From an uncultured Sulfurimonas sp. (GTDB lineage Bacteria > Campylobacterota > Campylobacteria > Campylobacterales > Sulfurimonadaceae), in NCBI GenBank assembly GCA_937914675.1, contig CALDOC010000071.1, positions 1 through 15,361 of the forward strand: DNA of 15,361 bases, read 5' to 3'. Every line of letters begins with the position of its first letter. Position 1 is the stretch's first letter. Below, in pieces: positions 1-7,536 of this stretch. The position numbers and the translations under genes were made by a program. A model generated the notes under the pieces. That model was given only the letters and a program-made list of their open reading frames with translations, did not search any database and had not been told where the DNA came from.

Positions 1-1
1 A

Positions 2-907
2 TCGGGTACAACGTTATCCAGTGAAGAGAGCGTTAAATTAGTTAGCCAGAGTAGCCGTTTTCCAACCTATTGCGTGTGGGACGTTGTTGGTCAAGGCGTC
101 GTAGGCGGTAAAATAACTAGCCCAAATTATCAGGGAAAGGCAGCGGCTGAAATTACATTGCGCATATTCCAGGGCGTTGGGATTGAAAACATACCGGTAA
201 GAGGCAGTCCCCTAGTTAATATTTTTGATTATAACGTTATGAAAAAGTTTAATCTAACGCCCGATCAGATACCCGATCCTAAAGTTTTCCTCAATAAGCC
301 AAAAACATTCTATGAGCTATACGAAAGTTCTATTTGGAAAGTTTCGGCAATTATAATTGTAGTGATGATAACGATAATACTCCTAGTCGTTAGCATTCTA
401 TTGAAACGCCAGCGTGACCAATATGAGCGTCTTGCCATGCGAGATCAATTAACGGGCTTGTACAATCGACGTTATTTACGAGAAATTGCTAGTCATAAAT
501 TGTCAGAAGCGATTCGGTATCGGCAGTCAATGTGTTTACTTATGTTAGACCTTGATTTATTTAAAACTATAAATGACACTTATGGGCACCCTTTTGGTGA
601 CGAAGTTTTGCAGAGATTTGCAGCCTTGTTAAATGAACGAAGCCGATTAGAAGACGTTGTAGCGAGAATTGGCGGGGAAGAGTTTGTTATTGTAATCGAT
701 CACTGCACTGGCGTTGAGGCAAATAAAAAAGCTGAATTAATTAGACTTGGCGTCGCCGCGCTAAAGCCTAATGGGATACCCATCACCGTTAGTATTGGCG
801 TCTCGGAATTAAACCTTAACGGTGAAACTTTTGATGAATTGCTGGCGCGCGCAGATATAGCGCTTTATCAAGCGAAAAACAATGGTAGAAATTGCGTGGT
901 CTCCTAA
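2..907 (+). CDS. Membrane diguanylate cyclase with ABC-type substrate-binding sensor (5'-truncated by window)
   Basis: The frame is open from base 2, so the start lies upstream; the GTG at 74 is internal. The first ~85 visible residues resemble the C-terminal end of an ABC_sub_bind-type periplasmic sensor (a YQGK..AAE segment, then N.FDYNVMKKF). One strong transmembrane helix follows at about 335-403. The rest is a GGDEF domain opening with DQLTGLYNRR. The active-site signature is GGEEF (671-685), and RLED five residues upstream is an intact RxxD inhibitory site, so an active, product-inhibited c-di-GMP synthase is expected. The protein would sense a periplasmic ligand and signal in the cytoplasm. 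By hand count 14 of 19 visible Arg codons are CGN, against about 5 of 18 in truD, which hints at horizontal acquisition. The GGDEF call is firm; the sensor family is a pattern-level call. Confidence 0.9.
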   Translation, partial: SGTTLSSEESVKLVSQSSRFPTYCVWDVVGQGVVGGKITSPNYQGKAAAEITLRIFQGVGIENIPVRGSPLVNIFDYNVMKKFNLTPDQIPDPKVFLNKPKTFYELYESSIWKVSAIIIVVMITIILLVVSILLKRQRDQYERLAMRDQLTGLYNRRYLREIASHKLSEAIRYRQSMCLLMLDLDLFKTINDTYGHPFGDEVLQRFAALLNERSRLEDVVARIGGEEFVIVIDHCTGVEANKKAELIRLGVAALKPNGIPITVSIGVSELNLNGETFDELLARADIALYQAKNNGRNCVVS

Positions 908-1071
908 TACGCTATTTGCAAAAGGCTTTTAAGCCGCTTCTCTAAGAGTTTTTCTGTACAATACAAAAAATATAACTAATAAATAGCTTTAAGTTTCAAA
1001 ATTTTTGGTACCGTTTTTAGTGATGTTTTGTTTTATAGGGCTTTCAAATGCCCTATACAAAGGGGTTTAGC

Positions 1072-1452
1072 ATGCAGATACGAGTCTATTACGAAGATAC
1101 GGATGTTGGCGGAGTTGTTTACCACTCTAACTACCTAAACTTTTGCGAACGCGCGAGAAGCGACGCTTTTTTTAAAAAAGGCCTTACTCCCATTTTAGAA
1201 GATGGACATTTTGTCGCTAGAAAAATTATCGCCGATTATTATAAAAGCGCAAAACTAGGAGACGTTCTTGGAGTTAAAACTGAACTTCTTAAGATGAAAG
1301 CGGCGTCTTTTATACTAAAGCAAACGGTTTATAAAGAAGACGCCAAGTTGTTTGAATTGGAAATTACGCTAGCTTATATCGCTTTTGATGGACATCCTCA
1401 AAAAATAGATGAAGACGTAAAGGGGTTAATCTTGAGTCTCTTCAATATTTAA
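1072..1452 (+). CDS. ybgC: YbgC-family hot-dog acyl-CoA thioesterase
   Basis: This 126-residue protein would hydrolyse acyl-CoA thioesters in the cytoplasm. The N-terminus carries the family signature YYEDTDVGGVVYHSNYL; Asp11 matches the catalytic Asp of E. coli YbgC, and FCERAR follows. Length fits the family. I prefer the ATG at 1072 to an in-frame ATG at 1048, because AAAGGGG (1059-1065) lies six bases before 1072 and family members begin just before this motif. In many Proteobacteria ybgC sits with tol-pal; here it stands alone. Its last 27 bases overlap the 3' end of the opposing gene. Family assignment is firm; the in vivo substrate is unknown. Confidence 0.9.
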   Translation: MQIRVYYEDTDVGGVVYHSNYLNFCERARSDAFFKKGLTPILEDGHFVARKIIADYYKSAKLGDVLGVKTELLKMKAASFILKQTVYKEDAKLFELEITLAYIAFDGHPQKIDEDVKGLILSLFNI

Positions 1453-2727
1453 CGCGCTTCTATCCATATGAGTGTATTTTATGAATCTTGACACTGAAGG
1501 TTGAAGTAGTTCAGTGTTGTACTGCATCTGATTGTCTTCTAAGGAAATGTTATACGCTCTCTCTTCATTTGTTAGTTTATTGAAAAAATAATCAATCCCT
1601 ACGGTTGTCGCGTAATTAATCCAGTCATATGAAATATCGTTGCCGATGAGTGAATTCGTCTCCGTAAGCACATTGTCATGCTCTGTTATTGAATTTGCGA
1701 CGACCATCTCTTTTCTGTCATTATACTGCGTCATAGAGAGTAAAAGCGGATCATAATTGATTTGAGTGGATAAGACGTTTGTGGCGTTTGCGTCGTATAA
1801 AGTGAGTTGGGACATTATCATTCCGCTCTTAACGATTGGAGTGTTTATAAAAAAGCTGCCTTGAAATATTTTTTCATTTTCTTTGAGATAATTTTCTAAA
1901 TTAGTGGTATTTCTCGATATATAATATTTGATAACTTTATTTTCTTCATTTAAAACTCTTTGTTCCACTTGTTCTTCATCATTATTCTTCTTTGAAGTAA
2001 GGTTCATATCCATATATTTAAAAGCGTCTTCTTGAATGAGCGCAAGTTTTTCACCCGTAGATGATTTATCTGAAAATATGACAAGAGGAGATATGGCTTC
2101 TTTAATGAGCAAATCGCACTGTTCTTGATAATCAATGGCGCCAAAAGTCAAATAACTAGAGTCCGTTACAACGTCTTTTTTATTTATGGTAGGCAAATAA
2201 ACGTTTAAATCACTCTGTGCGTCAATAATGCTTTGCGCGCCCATTTGCGTCACTGGCGCTATCACATAGGAAAAACCATCAGCTTTGATATTGAACAAAA
2301 CTCTTTTAATCTCTCCCATGTCTTCACTCTCTATCTTGTAGCTTTTGAGTTCAAAGGGATGGGCTTTGGTAATAAGAAACGCAAAAGCGGCGTTTGTTGT
2401 CGAAGCGGCGTATTTACCAATTTTTTTATATGGCAAGAGCATCGCAATCTTGACTAGATTGTCGCTGATGACTTGTGACCCAAGATTTAAAATAGAGATA
2501 TTCATGACTCTAATTTCGTCTTGTTCTGAATTCTCCAGTTTTTTATTCGCATGCGCTAAAAAAGAAAAAATCATATCGTTTTCTAAAAAATCTTGAAGAC
2601 AGTACTCATCGCACTCGTAAGGATCTAAGTTTTGTATGTATGTTTTTGGAATCGGGATGTTTGATATAAGAAAACTCTGTCCAAAGACAATAAGCGGTAA
2701 AACAAGAAGTAGTAACAATTTTTTCAT
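1426..2727 (-). CDS. Periplasmic protein with possible LppC/LpoA-like (periplasmic-binding) fold
   Basis: The 433-residue product begins with a clear signal peptide (MKKLLLLLVLPLIVFGQS). No lipobox cysteine is seen, so it is probably a soluble periplasmic protein. The middle (roughly residues 85-170, around KIAMLLPYKKIGKYAAST and YVIAPVTQMGAQSI) reads like the ligand-binding fold of LppC/LpoA and branched-chain amino acid binding proteins. LpoA-type proteins activate penicillin-binding proteins, but they are lipoproteins, so that role is only a possibility. Start choice: ATG at 2727 has AAAGAG six bases upstream, whereas a TTG at 2733 would touch that site. A TATAAT box and a 9-bp hairpin lie upstream. 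The 3' end overlaps ybgC by 27 bases. Secretion is firm; function is not recognised with confidence. Confidence 0.7.
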   Translation of the reverse strand: MKKLLLLLVLPLIVFGQSFLISNIPIPKTYIQNLDPYECDEYCLQDFLENDMIFSFLAHANKKLENSEQDEIRVMNISILNLGSQVISDNLVKIAMLLPYKKIGKYAASTTNAAFAFLITKAHPFELKSYKIESEDMGEIKRVLFNIKADGFSYVIAPVTQMGAQSIIDAQSDLNVYLPTINKKDVVTDSSYLTFGAIDYQEQCDLLIKEAISPLVIFSDKSSTGEKLALIQEDAFKYMDMNLTSKKNNDEEQVEQRVLNEENKVIKYYISRNTTNLENYLKENEKIFQGSFFINTPIVKSGMIMSQLTLYDANATNVLSTQINYDPLLLSMTQYNDRKEMVVANSITEHDNVLTETNSLIGNDISYDWINYATTVGIDYFFNKLTNEERAYNISLEDNQMQYNTELLQPSVSRFIKYTHMDRSALNIEETQD

Positions 2728-2762
2728 AGACAACTCTTTATGGTAATTATAAGGTGTTTCAT

Positions 2763-2802
2763 ATCCATGCTTTTAATCAAGAAAGCAGACGTTAGCATGG
2801 AT
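2763..2802. repeat. 9-bp perfect inverted repeat in leader of the periplasmic-protein gene
   Basis: ATCCATGCT (2763-2771) is perfectly complementary to AGCATGGAT (2794-2802), with a 22-base loop that contains a smaller GCTTT/AAAGC stem. Read on the + strand it is followed by TTTTT, like an intrinsic terminator. Read on the minus strand the U-run is absent and the hairpin falls between the TATAAT box at 2822-2827 and the ATG at 2727, inside the predicted 5' untranslated region. Confidence 0.6.
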
Positions 2803-2821
2803 TTTTTATATTAAGATAGCC

Positions 2822-2827
2822 ATTATA
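2822..2827 (-). promoter_or_regulatory. Predicted -10 box for the periplasmic-protein gene
   Basis: On the minus strand this reads CCGATATAATGG, a perfect TATAAT with no clear -35, as is usual in Campylobacterota. It would give a leader of about 90 bases with the hairpin inside. A second TATAAT at 2746-2751 is much closer to the start codon and would leave almost no leader. Confidence 0.45.
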
Positions 2828-2935
2828 TCGGATTGTGTTTAATATATGTGTTAAATTTGATTAAGAGATACTCTTTATATTTGTTTGCATGCGTTTATCG
2901 TCTCTAAAAATTTAAGCAAATTTAGACATAGATTG

Positions 2936-3712
2936 CTAAATGGAGAGTCTGATGCCAACCGGACAATGGTCCGATCCCGTAACGTAATCGAGAATAAAAG
3001 CGTCTTCTAAGTTTTCAGCCAAGTCTTCACTTATGAAAAAGTAGTCTATTCTCCATCCGACGTTGTTTAATCTCGCGTTTGAACGATAACTCCACCAGCT
3101 GTATCTATCGGCTTCATCGCCATTTACGTATCTAAAAGTGTCTATGTATCCATGGTTAAGAAGTTTATCTATCCATTCTCTTTCTATTGGCAAGAATCCC
3201 GACGTCTTAGCGTTCGCTTTTGGGTTTTTAAGGTCAATCTCTTTATGCGCGGTGTTGACGTCTCCGCAAATAACGATGCTTTTACCATCTTCTCTTAATT
3301 TTTCACAGTAAGCCAAAAAGTCGTCATAAAATTTCATTTTATAGTTAAGTCTCTCATCGTCTTTTTGACCATTTGGAAAATAGACGTTAAAGAGGGCGAT
3401 GTCTCCATAATGCGTCTCAACGATTCTTCCCTCGTTCTTGGTGTCTATGTGCTCACAGGTAGAGTTGTAGTCGCTAGCGAGAGCGCTCCAAGTCATAGTG
3501 CCGCTATACCCTTTTTTGAGCGCGGAGTTTACAAACGTCTCTTCATACTTTTTATCAAACAATTCTTCCGGTATTTGCTCTTGGAGCGCTTTGATTTCTT
3601 GAAGGCATAAAATGTCTGTCTCTCTTTCATCTATCCATTTTAGAGCTTCTTTCGTTGCTACGGCGCGAATTCCATTGACGTTCCATGAGATTATTTCTAT
3701 CGAGTTTGACAT
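2936..3712 (-). CDS. xth: Exodeoxyribonuclease III (class II AP endonuclease)
   Basis: This 258-residue cytoplasmic enzyme would cut DNA at abasic sites and degrade 3' ends in base-excision repair. It has the whole endonuclease/exonuclease/phosphatase series in order: SWNVNGIRA near residue 10, LQEIKA with metal-binding Glu39, KGYSG, FNVYFPNG, GDVNTAHKEIDL, GWRIDYFFIS and the terminal GSDHCPVGIRL. Length fits the XthA family. The start at 3712 (MSNSIEIISWNVNG) is chosen because family members begin here; a longer reading from 3763 would translate straight through a strong hairpin. It lies 77 bases after sdhE on the same strand and may be expressed by readthrough or from the TATAAT at 3789-3794. 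Confidence 0.95.
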   Translation of the reverse strand: MSNSIEIISWNVNGIRAVATKEALKWIDERETDILCLQEIKALQEQIPEELFDKKYEETFVNSALKKGYSGTMTWSALASDYNSTCEHIDTKNEGRIVETHYGDIALFNVYFPNGQKDDERLNYKMKFYDDFLAYCEKLREDGKSIVICGDVNTAHKEIDLKNPKANAKTSGFLPIEREWIDKLLNHGYIDTFRYVNGDEADRYSWWSYRSNARLNNVGWRIDYFFISEDLAENLEDAFILDYVTGSDHCPVGIRLSI

Positions 3713-3740
3713 TAATTTTTCCAATTGAGAGATTAGCGTG

Positions 3741-3765
3741 AGTTGCCACGTAAAGAGTGGCAACT
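3741..3765. repeat. 9-bp perfect hairpin between sdhE and xth
   Basis: AGTTGCCAC (3741-3749) and GTGGCAACT (3757-3765) form a perfect stem with a 7-base loop. On the minus strand the T-run precedes the stem instead of following it, so it is not a standard terminator for sdhE. It sits in the predicted xth leader, where it could affect processing, stability or attenuation. Confidence 0.65.
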
Positions 3766-3788
3766 AAAAAAGTATGAAAAATAAAAAG

Positions 3789-3794
3789 ATTATA
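3789..3794 (-). promoter_or_regulatory. Possible -10 box for xth
   Basis: On the minus strand CGTATAATC contains a perfect TATAAT that overlaps the sdhE stop codon. Transcription would begin near 3782 and the leader would carry the hairpin at 3741-3765. I see no convincing -35 at the usual spacing. Confidence 0.35.
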
Positions 3795-4671
3795 CGAAGT
3801 TTACTTTTTCAACATGGTGTTTGAAACCAAGTTCTTCGGCGCTACAACCAAGAGCGAGGCCAAGCATTTGTTGCATATGCAATACTGGAAGCGCTACTTC
3901 GCGGCCAACGGCTTCTGAAAGGTGTCCCGTTTGAGTATCAAGTTTAAGATGACAAAGAGGACAAGGAGTCACCATCCAGTCGGCATTGGCGTCCATCGCT
4001 CCGGCTACGGCTTTACCCGCTAAAATAGCCGATGTTTTTGGAGCTTGAAGTTCAACATGGAAACCGCAACATTTGTTTTTTTCTTCATAGTCGACGCTTA
4101 CTCCGCCACAAGCGATGATTAAATCATCAAGCGAACGAGGATTGTAAGGGTTTTCCGGCGTCTTGTGAGTCTCGTTTTGAAGCTCGGAAGGGCGGATGTT
4201 ATGGCAACCATAAAAAGGCGCGATGTTGAATTGGCTTAGTGGAGTCGTTACCATCTCTTTGACTTTGTCAAGACCAATGTCGTCGATAATGGCGTATAAA
4301 AAGTGAGTGATTTGCGAAGTGCCTTTGTACTCAAGACCAACTTCTCCAAGCTTTTCATTCACTCTCGCTTTTAAAGTCGCGTTATTATCCAAACGGTGTT
4401 TAGTCATGGCGGTGTTGAGTTGACAAGTGTTACAAATTGTAACCATAGTCAGTTCGTGTTTTTCCGCGTAAGCTATGTTTCTAGCGTTTAAAACCAATGA
4501 CAAAAAGTCGTCATAATCTTGTAAATGAGAAGCTCCGCAACATGAAGCTTCCGTCAACTCTACAAGTTCGATGCCTAATTTTTCCGCAACCGCTAAAGTT
4601 GACATCATTTGTTCAGGAGTGCTTTGTTTCGCAGTGCATCCCGTAAAAAGCGCGTATCTTAATTTTCCCAT
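3790..4671 (-). CDS. sdhE: Succinate dehydrogenase/fumarate reductase, HdrB-like CCG-domain subunit (class E)
   Basis: This 293-residue subunit replaces the haem-containing membrane anchors of classical complex II and is thought to pass electrons between the iron-sulfur subunit and the quinone. It has two cysteine-rich CCG domains. The first has Cys12, Cys44-Cys45 (SCCGA) and Cys80-x2-Cys83 (CNTC). The second has YGCH, KCCGFH and PCPLC. In the related heterodisulfide reductase HdrB such domains bind a non-cubane [4Fe-4S] cluster. No transmembrane helix is visible, so membrane contact is probably peripheral. It starts ten bases after sdhB and is the last gene of the operon. The same subunit is called SdhC or MfrE in some Campylobacterota. 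Both CCG motifs look intact. Confidence 0.92.
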   Translation of the reverse strand: MGKLRYALFTGCTAKQSTPEQMMSTLAVAEKLGIELVELTEASCCGASHLQDYDDFLSLVLNARNIAYAEKHELTMVTICNTCQLNTAMTKHRLDNNATLKARVNEKLGEVGLEYKGTSQITHFLYAIIDDIGLDKVKEMVTTPLSQFNIAPFYGCHNIRPSELQNETHKTPENPYNPRSLDDLIIACGGVSVDYEEKNKCCGFHVELQAPKTSAILAGKAVAGAMDANADWMVTPCPLCHLKLDTQTGHLSEAVGREVALPVLHMQQMLGLALGCSAEELGFKHHVEKVNFV

Positions 4672-4681
4672 CTATATACTC

Positions 4682-5662
4682 CTAAAACTTTGCAGTTGAC
4701 GATGATTTAATTAGTTTTTGAATCTCATCAAGATTTTCTGATTTTGTGATGCCCCAAGGTGGCACGATTTTACCTTTTACAAACATATTTAACGCTAATG
4801 GAATATGTTTGACAATAGCGGCTCTTTCAGAGTAAAGCACCATTCCACCTTCGTCAAGCACGCCATATCTAGCAATCGAGTGTTTAAAAGCAACTGCATG
4901 ACGAGTCGCTACGTTCGAGGTCGCGACGCCTTCTCTAAATAACATTTGGTGAAGTTTAGTAATCTTTTCTATTGGATTAACGTCTTTAGGACACGCTTCG
5001 GCGCACTCAAAACATTTAACGCAGTCCCAGAGACCTTGTTTTTCTTCATGGAGTTCTAAAAGCCTTGTTGTATGAGCGTTGTCACGAACGTCCGCTTCAA
5101 AACGATAAGCTTTGGCGAACGCCGCAGGACCAAAGAAATCTTCATTTACTTCAACGACTGGACAAGCGTAGTGACAAGCGCCACACTGTATGCATAAGTC
5201 GGCTTCGTTTAGCTCCTCCGCTTCTTCGGGAGTTACCAAATGCTCATGTTCGGGGTTTTCATCAATGTCAGAGATTAGGTAAGGTTTAATCGCGTCGTGT
5301 TTTTGCCAAAAGTCGCCCTTGTCGATAATCATGTCTTTAACGGCTCTTTTTGTACTTTGAGGCTCGATCGTAAGCTCATTTCCAAACAACTCGATCATGT
5401 TTGACATGTTCTCTTTGCAAGCTAGAGTTTGACGCCCGTTCACTTGAATGGCGCAGGCGCCGCAGATGCCATGACGACAGCTTCTTCTATACGAAAAGCT
5501 CCCATCGTGATCCCATTTAATTCTGTTTAATATGTCCAAAACAACTTCTTCCGAAGTCACTTCCATATCGTAATTTTCATAGTACGGAAGGTAGTCTTCA
5601 TCAGCATTAAAACGAAATACCTTGAAGTTTACTTTTTGCGTAGTAATTTTATTTGTACTCAT
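4682..5662 (-). CDS. sdhB: Succinate dehydrogenase/fumarate reductase iron-sulfur subunit
   Basis: This 326-residue electron-transfer subunit links the flavoprotein to the SdhE subunit. The N-terminal ferredoxin domain binds [2Fe-2S] through Cys62, Cys67, Cys70 and Cys82 (SCRHGICGAC...LAC). The first C-terminal motif, CIQCGACHYACP (Cys157/160/163/167), binds [4Fe-4S]. The second, CVKCFECAEACP (Cys214/217/220/224), has an extra cysteine where E. coli SdhB has Ile in its [3Fe-4S] motif, so a second [4Fe-4S] centre is expected, as known for class E enzymes such as that of Sulfolobus. At 326 residues it is longer than the roughly 240 of E. coli SdhB, with a C-terminal extension after the last cluster. 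It follows sdhA after 15 bases, with an AGGAAGAAAG ribosome site. Confidence 0.95.
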   Translation of the reverse strand: MSTNKITTQKVNFKVFRFNADEDYLPYYENYDMEVTSEEVVLDILNRIKWDHDGSFSYRRSCRHGICGACAIQVNGRQTLACKENMSNMIELFGNELTIEPQSTKRAVKDMIIDKGDFWQKHDAIKPYLISDIDENPEHEHLVTPEEAEELNEADLCIQCGACHYACPVVEVNEDFFGPAAFAKAYRFEADVRDNAHTTRLLELHEEKQGLWDCVKCFECAEACPKDVNPIEKITKLHQMLFREGVATSNVATRHAVAFKHSIARYGVLDEGGMVLYSERAAIVKHIPLALNMFVKGKIVPPWGITKSENLDEIQKLIKSSSTAKF

Positions 5663-5677
5663 AAGTCTTTCTTCCTT

Positions 5678-7390
5678 TTAGTATGTTCTAGCTTTAAGTT
5701 CATGTTTGCCAAGAACGACATCCATGTAATCTAGTGAGAGGTCACCATTTTCATCCATGTAAGCCATCGTGTGTTTTAAGAACTCTTCATCGTTTCTAGT
5801 GTCAAAATCTTCTCTAAAGTGAGCGCCACGACTCTCATTTCTTGCAACGGCGCTCTCAACGATAAACATAGAATAATCAAGCATATGTCCAAACTCTATG
5901 GCTTCTTGAAGTTCAGTGTTGAACACTTTGGATTTGTCTTTGATACGAATGTTTTTAAATTTCTTTCGAAGATTTTTTACTGTGGCTATCGCCAATTCTA
6001 AAGTCTCTTTCGTTCTAAAAGCTCCAGCGTTGGCAGTCATGCATTGCTGTAGTTCTTCTCTTAGTTTAGGAATGGTTTCACTGCCATTGTTTGTCAGGAA
6101 CCAGTTTATTTCCGCTAAAGCGGTGTCGGCGTCCGATTCTATAGCCTTACGAAGTTCGATGGTGTCAATCTCTTTAACCATTGTTTTACCAACGAATCGA
6201 CCAAAAAGAAGAGCTTCCAGAACAGAGTTCGCGCCAAGACGATTGGCTCCATGAACGGAGACGCATGAGCACTCGCCAGCGGCGTAAAAACCCTCTACTA
6301 ACTCGTCATTGTTTTTGCGAACGTTCCCAGCGATATTAACTGGAATGCCACCCATGGAGTAGTGAGCGGTTGCTGAGATAAGGATAGGCTCTTTAATCAT
6401 GTCAAGACCTAGAAACGTTATCGCCAATTCACGAAGTTCGGGAAGTTTCTGCATAATCAAATCACGTCCAAGATGCGTTACGTCTATAAAGACGGCGTCT
6501 TTTCTCGGACCTACGCCACGACCTTCTCTAATCTCGTTAAGGATTGCGCGAGCAACGACGTCGCGAGACGCGAGTTCCATGGCGTTTGGAGCGTATTTCT
6601 CCATAAATCTTTCGCCAAGAGAGTTGAAAAGTTTTCCACCTTCGCCACGAGCCGCTTCAGAAATTAAAACGCCATTGCCTGAAAGTCCAGACGGATGAAA
6701 TTGGACAAACTCCATATCTTCAAGAGGAAGACCGTGACGAGCGACTATTGATAGACCGTCGCCAGTGTTGGCGTGCGCGTTAGAGTTGATTTTAAACGCT
6801 CTTGCGTATCCACCGGTTGCGAACATTACGGACTTGGCGTTAAAAATTACGGTTTGCATATCACGAATGTTAAACGCGACAACGCCTGAAACTTTTCCAT
6901 CTTTGTAGATGATATCCGCAGCGTACCATTCATCCCAAAATTTAACGCCAGCGCGGTGCGCTTGCTCATAAATGGTTTGAAGCAGAGTTAAACCCGTTCT
7001 GTCTTTTGCGTAACACGCGCGAGGAGAACTTTGTCCACCAAAGGGACGTTGCGCTATCTTTCCGTCTGGAGTGCGGCTAAAAGCGGCTCCCATTCTTTCC
7101 GCCCAACGGATGGTCTCAGGAGCGTTTTTGCACATAAATTCAACGGCGTCTTGATCGGCTAAATAATCTGAACCTTTGACTGTGTCAAATTCATGCAACT
7201 CTACGCTATCCGCGTCACTAAACGCCGCGTTAATTCCACCTTGAGCCGCTCCAGAGTGGCTTCTTAATGGGTGTAACTTTGTAATAACAGCAACTTTTTT
7301 TCCTGCATTTTGCAACTCTCTAGCTGCTGCACATCCCGCAAGACCTGCACCAACAACAATTGCATCGTAAGTATAAATAGGAATACTCAT
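5678..7390 (-). CDS. sdhA: Succinate dehydrogenase/fumarate reductase flavoprotein subunit
   Basis: This 570-residue catalytic subunit interconverts succinate and fumarate in the oxidative or reductive TCA cycle. Residues 14-19 (GAGLAG) begin the FAD fold, and His45 in RSHSGAAQGG is the usual site of covalent FAD. Active-site segments follow: FHPSG with His232, SEAARGEGG (244-252), SRDVVARAI (275-283, with the catalytic Arg), HYSMGGIP with His343, and SVHGANRLGANS. The C-terminal domain has ESRGAH and REDF. Unlike the Tat-exported MfrA of Wolinella and Campylobacter, it starts directly at the FAD fold with no twin-arginine signal, so the active site should face the cytoplasm. GAAGGA lies seven bases before the ATG, and a TATAAT is at 7428-7433. 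The direction of catalysis in vivo cannot be read from sequence. Confidence 0.96.
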   Translation of the reverse strand: MSIPIYTYDAIVVGAGLAGCAAARELQNAGKKVAVITKLHPLRSHSGAAQGGINAAFSDADSVELHEFDTVKGSDYLADQDAVEFMCKNAPETIRWAERMGAAFSRTPDGKIAQRPFGGQSSPRACYAKDRTGLTLLQTIYEQAHRAGVKFWDEWYAADIIYKDGKVSGVVAFNIRDMQTVIFNAKSVMFATGGYARAFKINSNAHANTGDGLSIVARHGLPLEDMEFVQFHPSGLSGNGVLISEAARGEGGKLFNSLGERFMEKYAPNAMELASRDVVARAILNEIREGRGVGPRKDAVFIDVTHLGRDLIMQKLPELRELAITFLGLDMIKEPILISATAHYSMGGIPVNIAGNVRKNNDELVEGFYAAGECSCVSVHGANRLGANSVLEALLFGRFVGKTMVKEIDTIELRKAIESDADTALAEINWFLTNNGSETIPKLREELQQCMTANAGAFRTKETLELAIATVKNLRKKFKNIRIKDKSKVFNTELQEAIEFGHMLDYSMFIVESAVARNESRGAHFREDFDTRNDEEFLKHTMAYMDENGDLSLDYMDVVLGKHELKARTY

Positions 7391-7427
7391 TAACTAATCC
7401 TTCAATTTTGGAACTAAAATAGTGCTG

Positions 7428-7433
7428 ATTATA
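7428..7433 (-). promoter_or_regulatory. Predicted -10 box of the sdhABE operon
   Basis: On the minus strand GCGATATAATCAGC contains a perfect TATAAT 38 bases before the sdhA ATG, with no recognisable -35. It lies in the 146-base gap after the GGDEF gene, so the operon can be transcribed independently of that gene. Confidence 0.5.
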
Positions 7434-7536
7434 TCGCTTATTGCCTTATGATAGATTAAATTGCTTGTTTGTTCTGATGAAGTTGTAGTTTGTTACCAAT
7501 TGAATCATATAAGTATTTGAGATATACTGACATTTA

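Noticed and set aside
924..935. GGCTT-TT-AAGCC after the first GGDEF gene as a terminator
   Set aside because: The loop has only two bases and no T-run follows directly; as a hairpin it is too tight.
3713..3763. N-terminal extension of exodeoxyribonuclease III
   Set aside because: It would translate the leader hairpin and is not part of the family, which starts at the SWNVNGIRA strand.
6399..6698. Plus-strand open frames inside sdhA
   Set aside because: They are antisense to strongly conserved flavoprotein sequence and have no family features or ribosome site.
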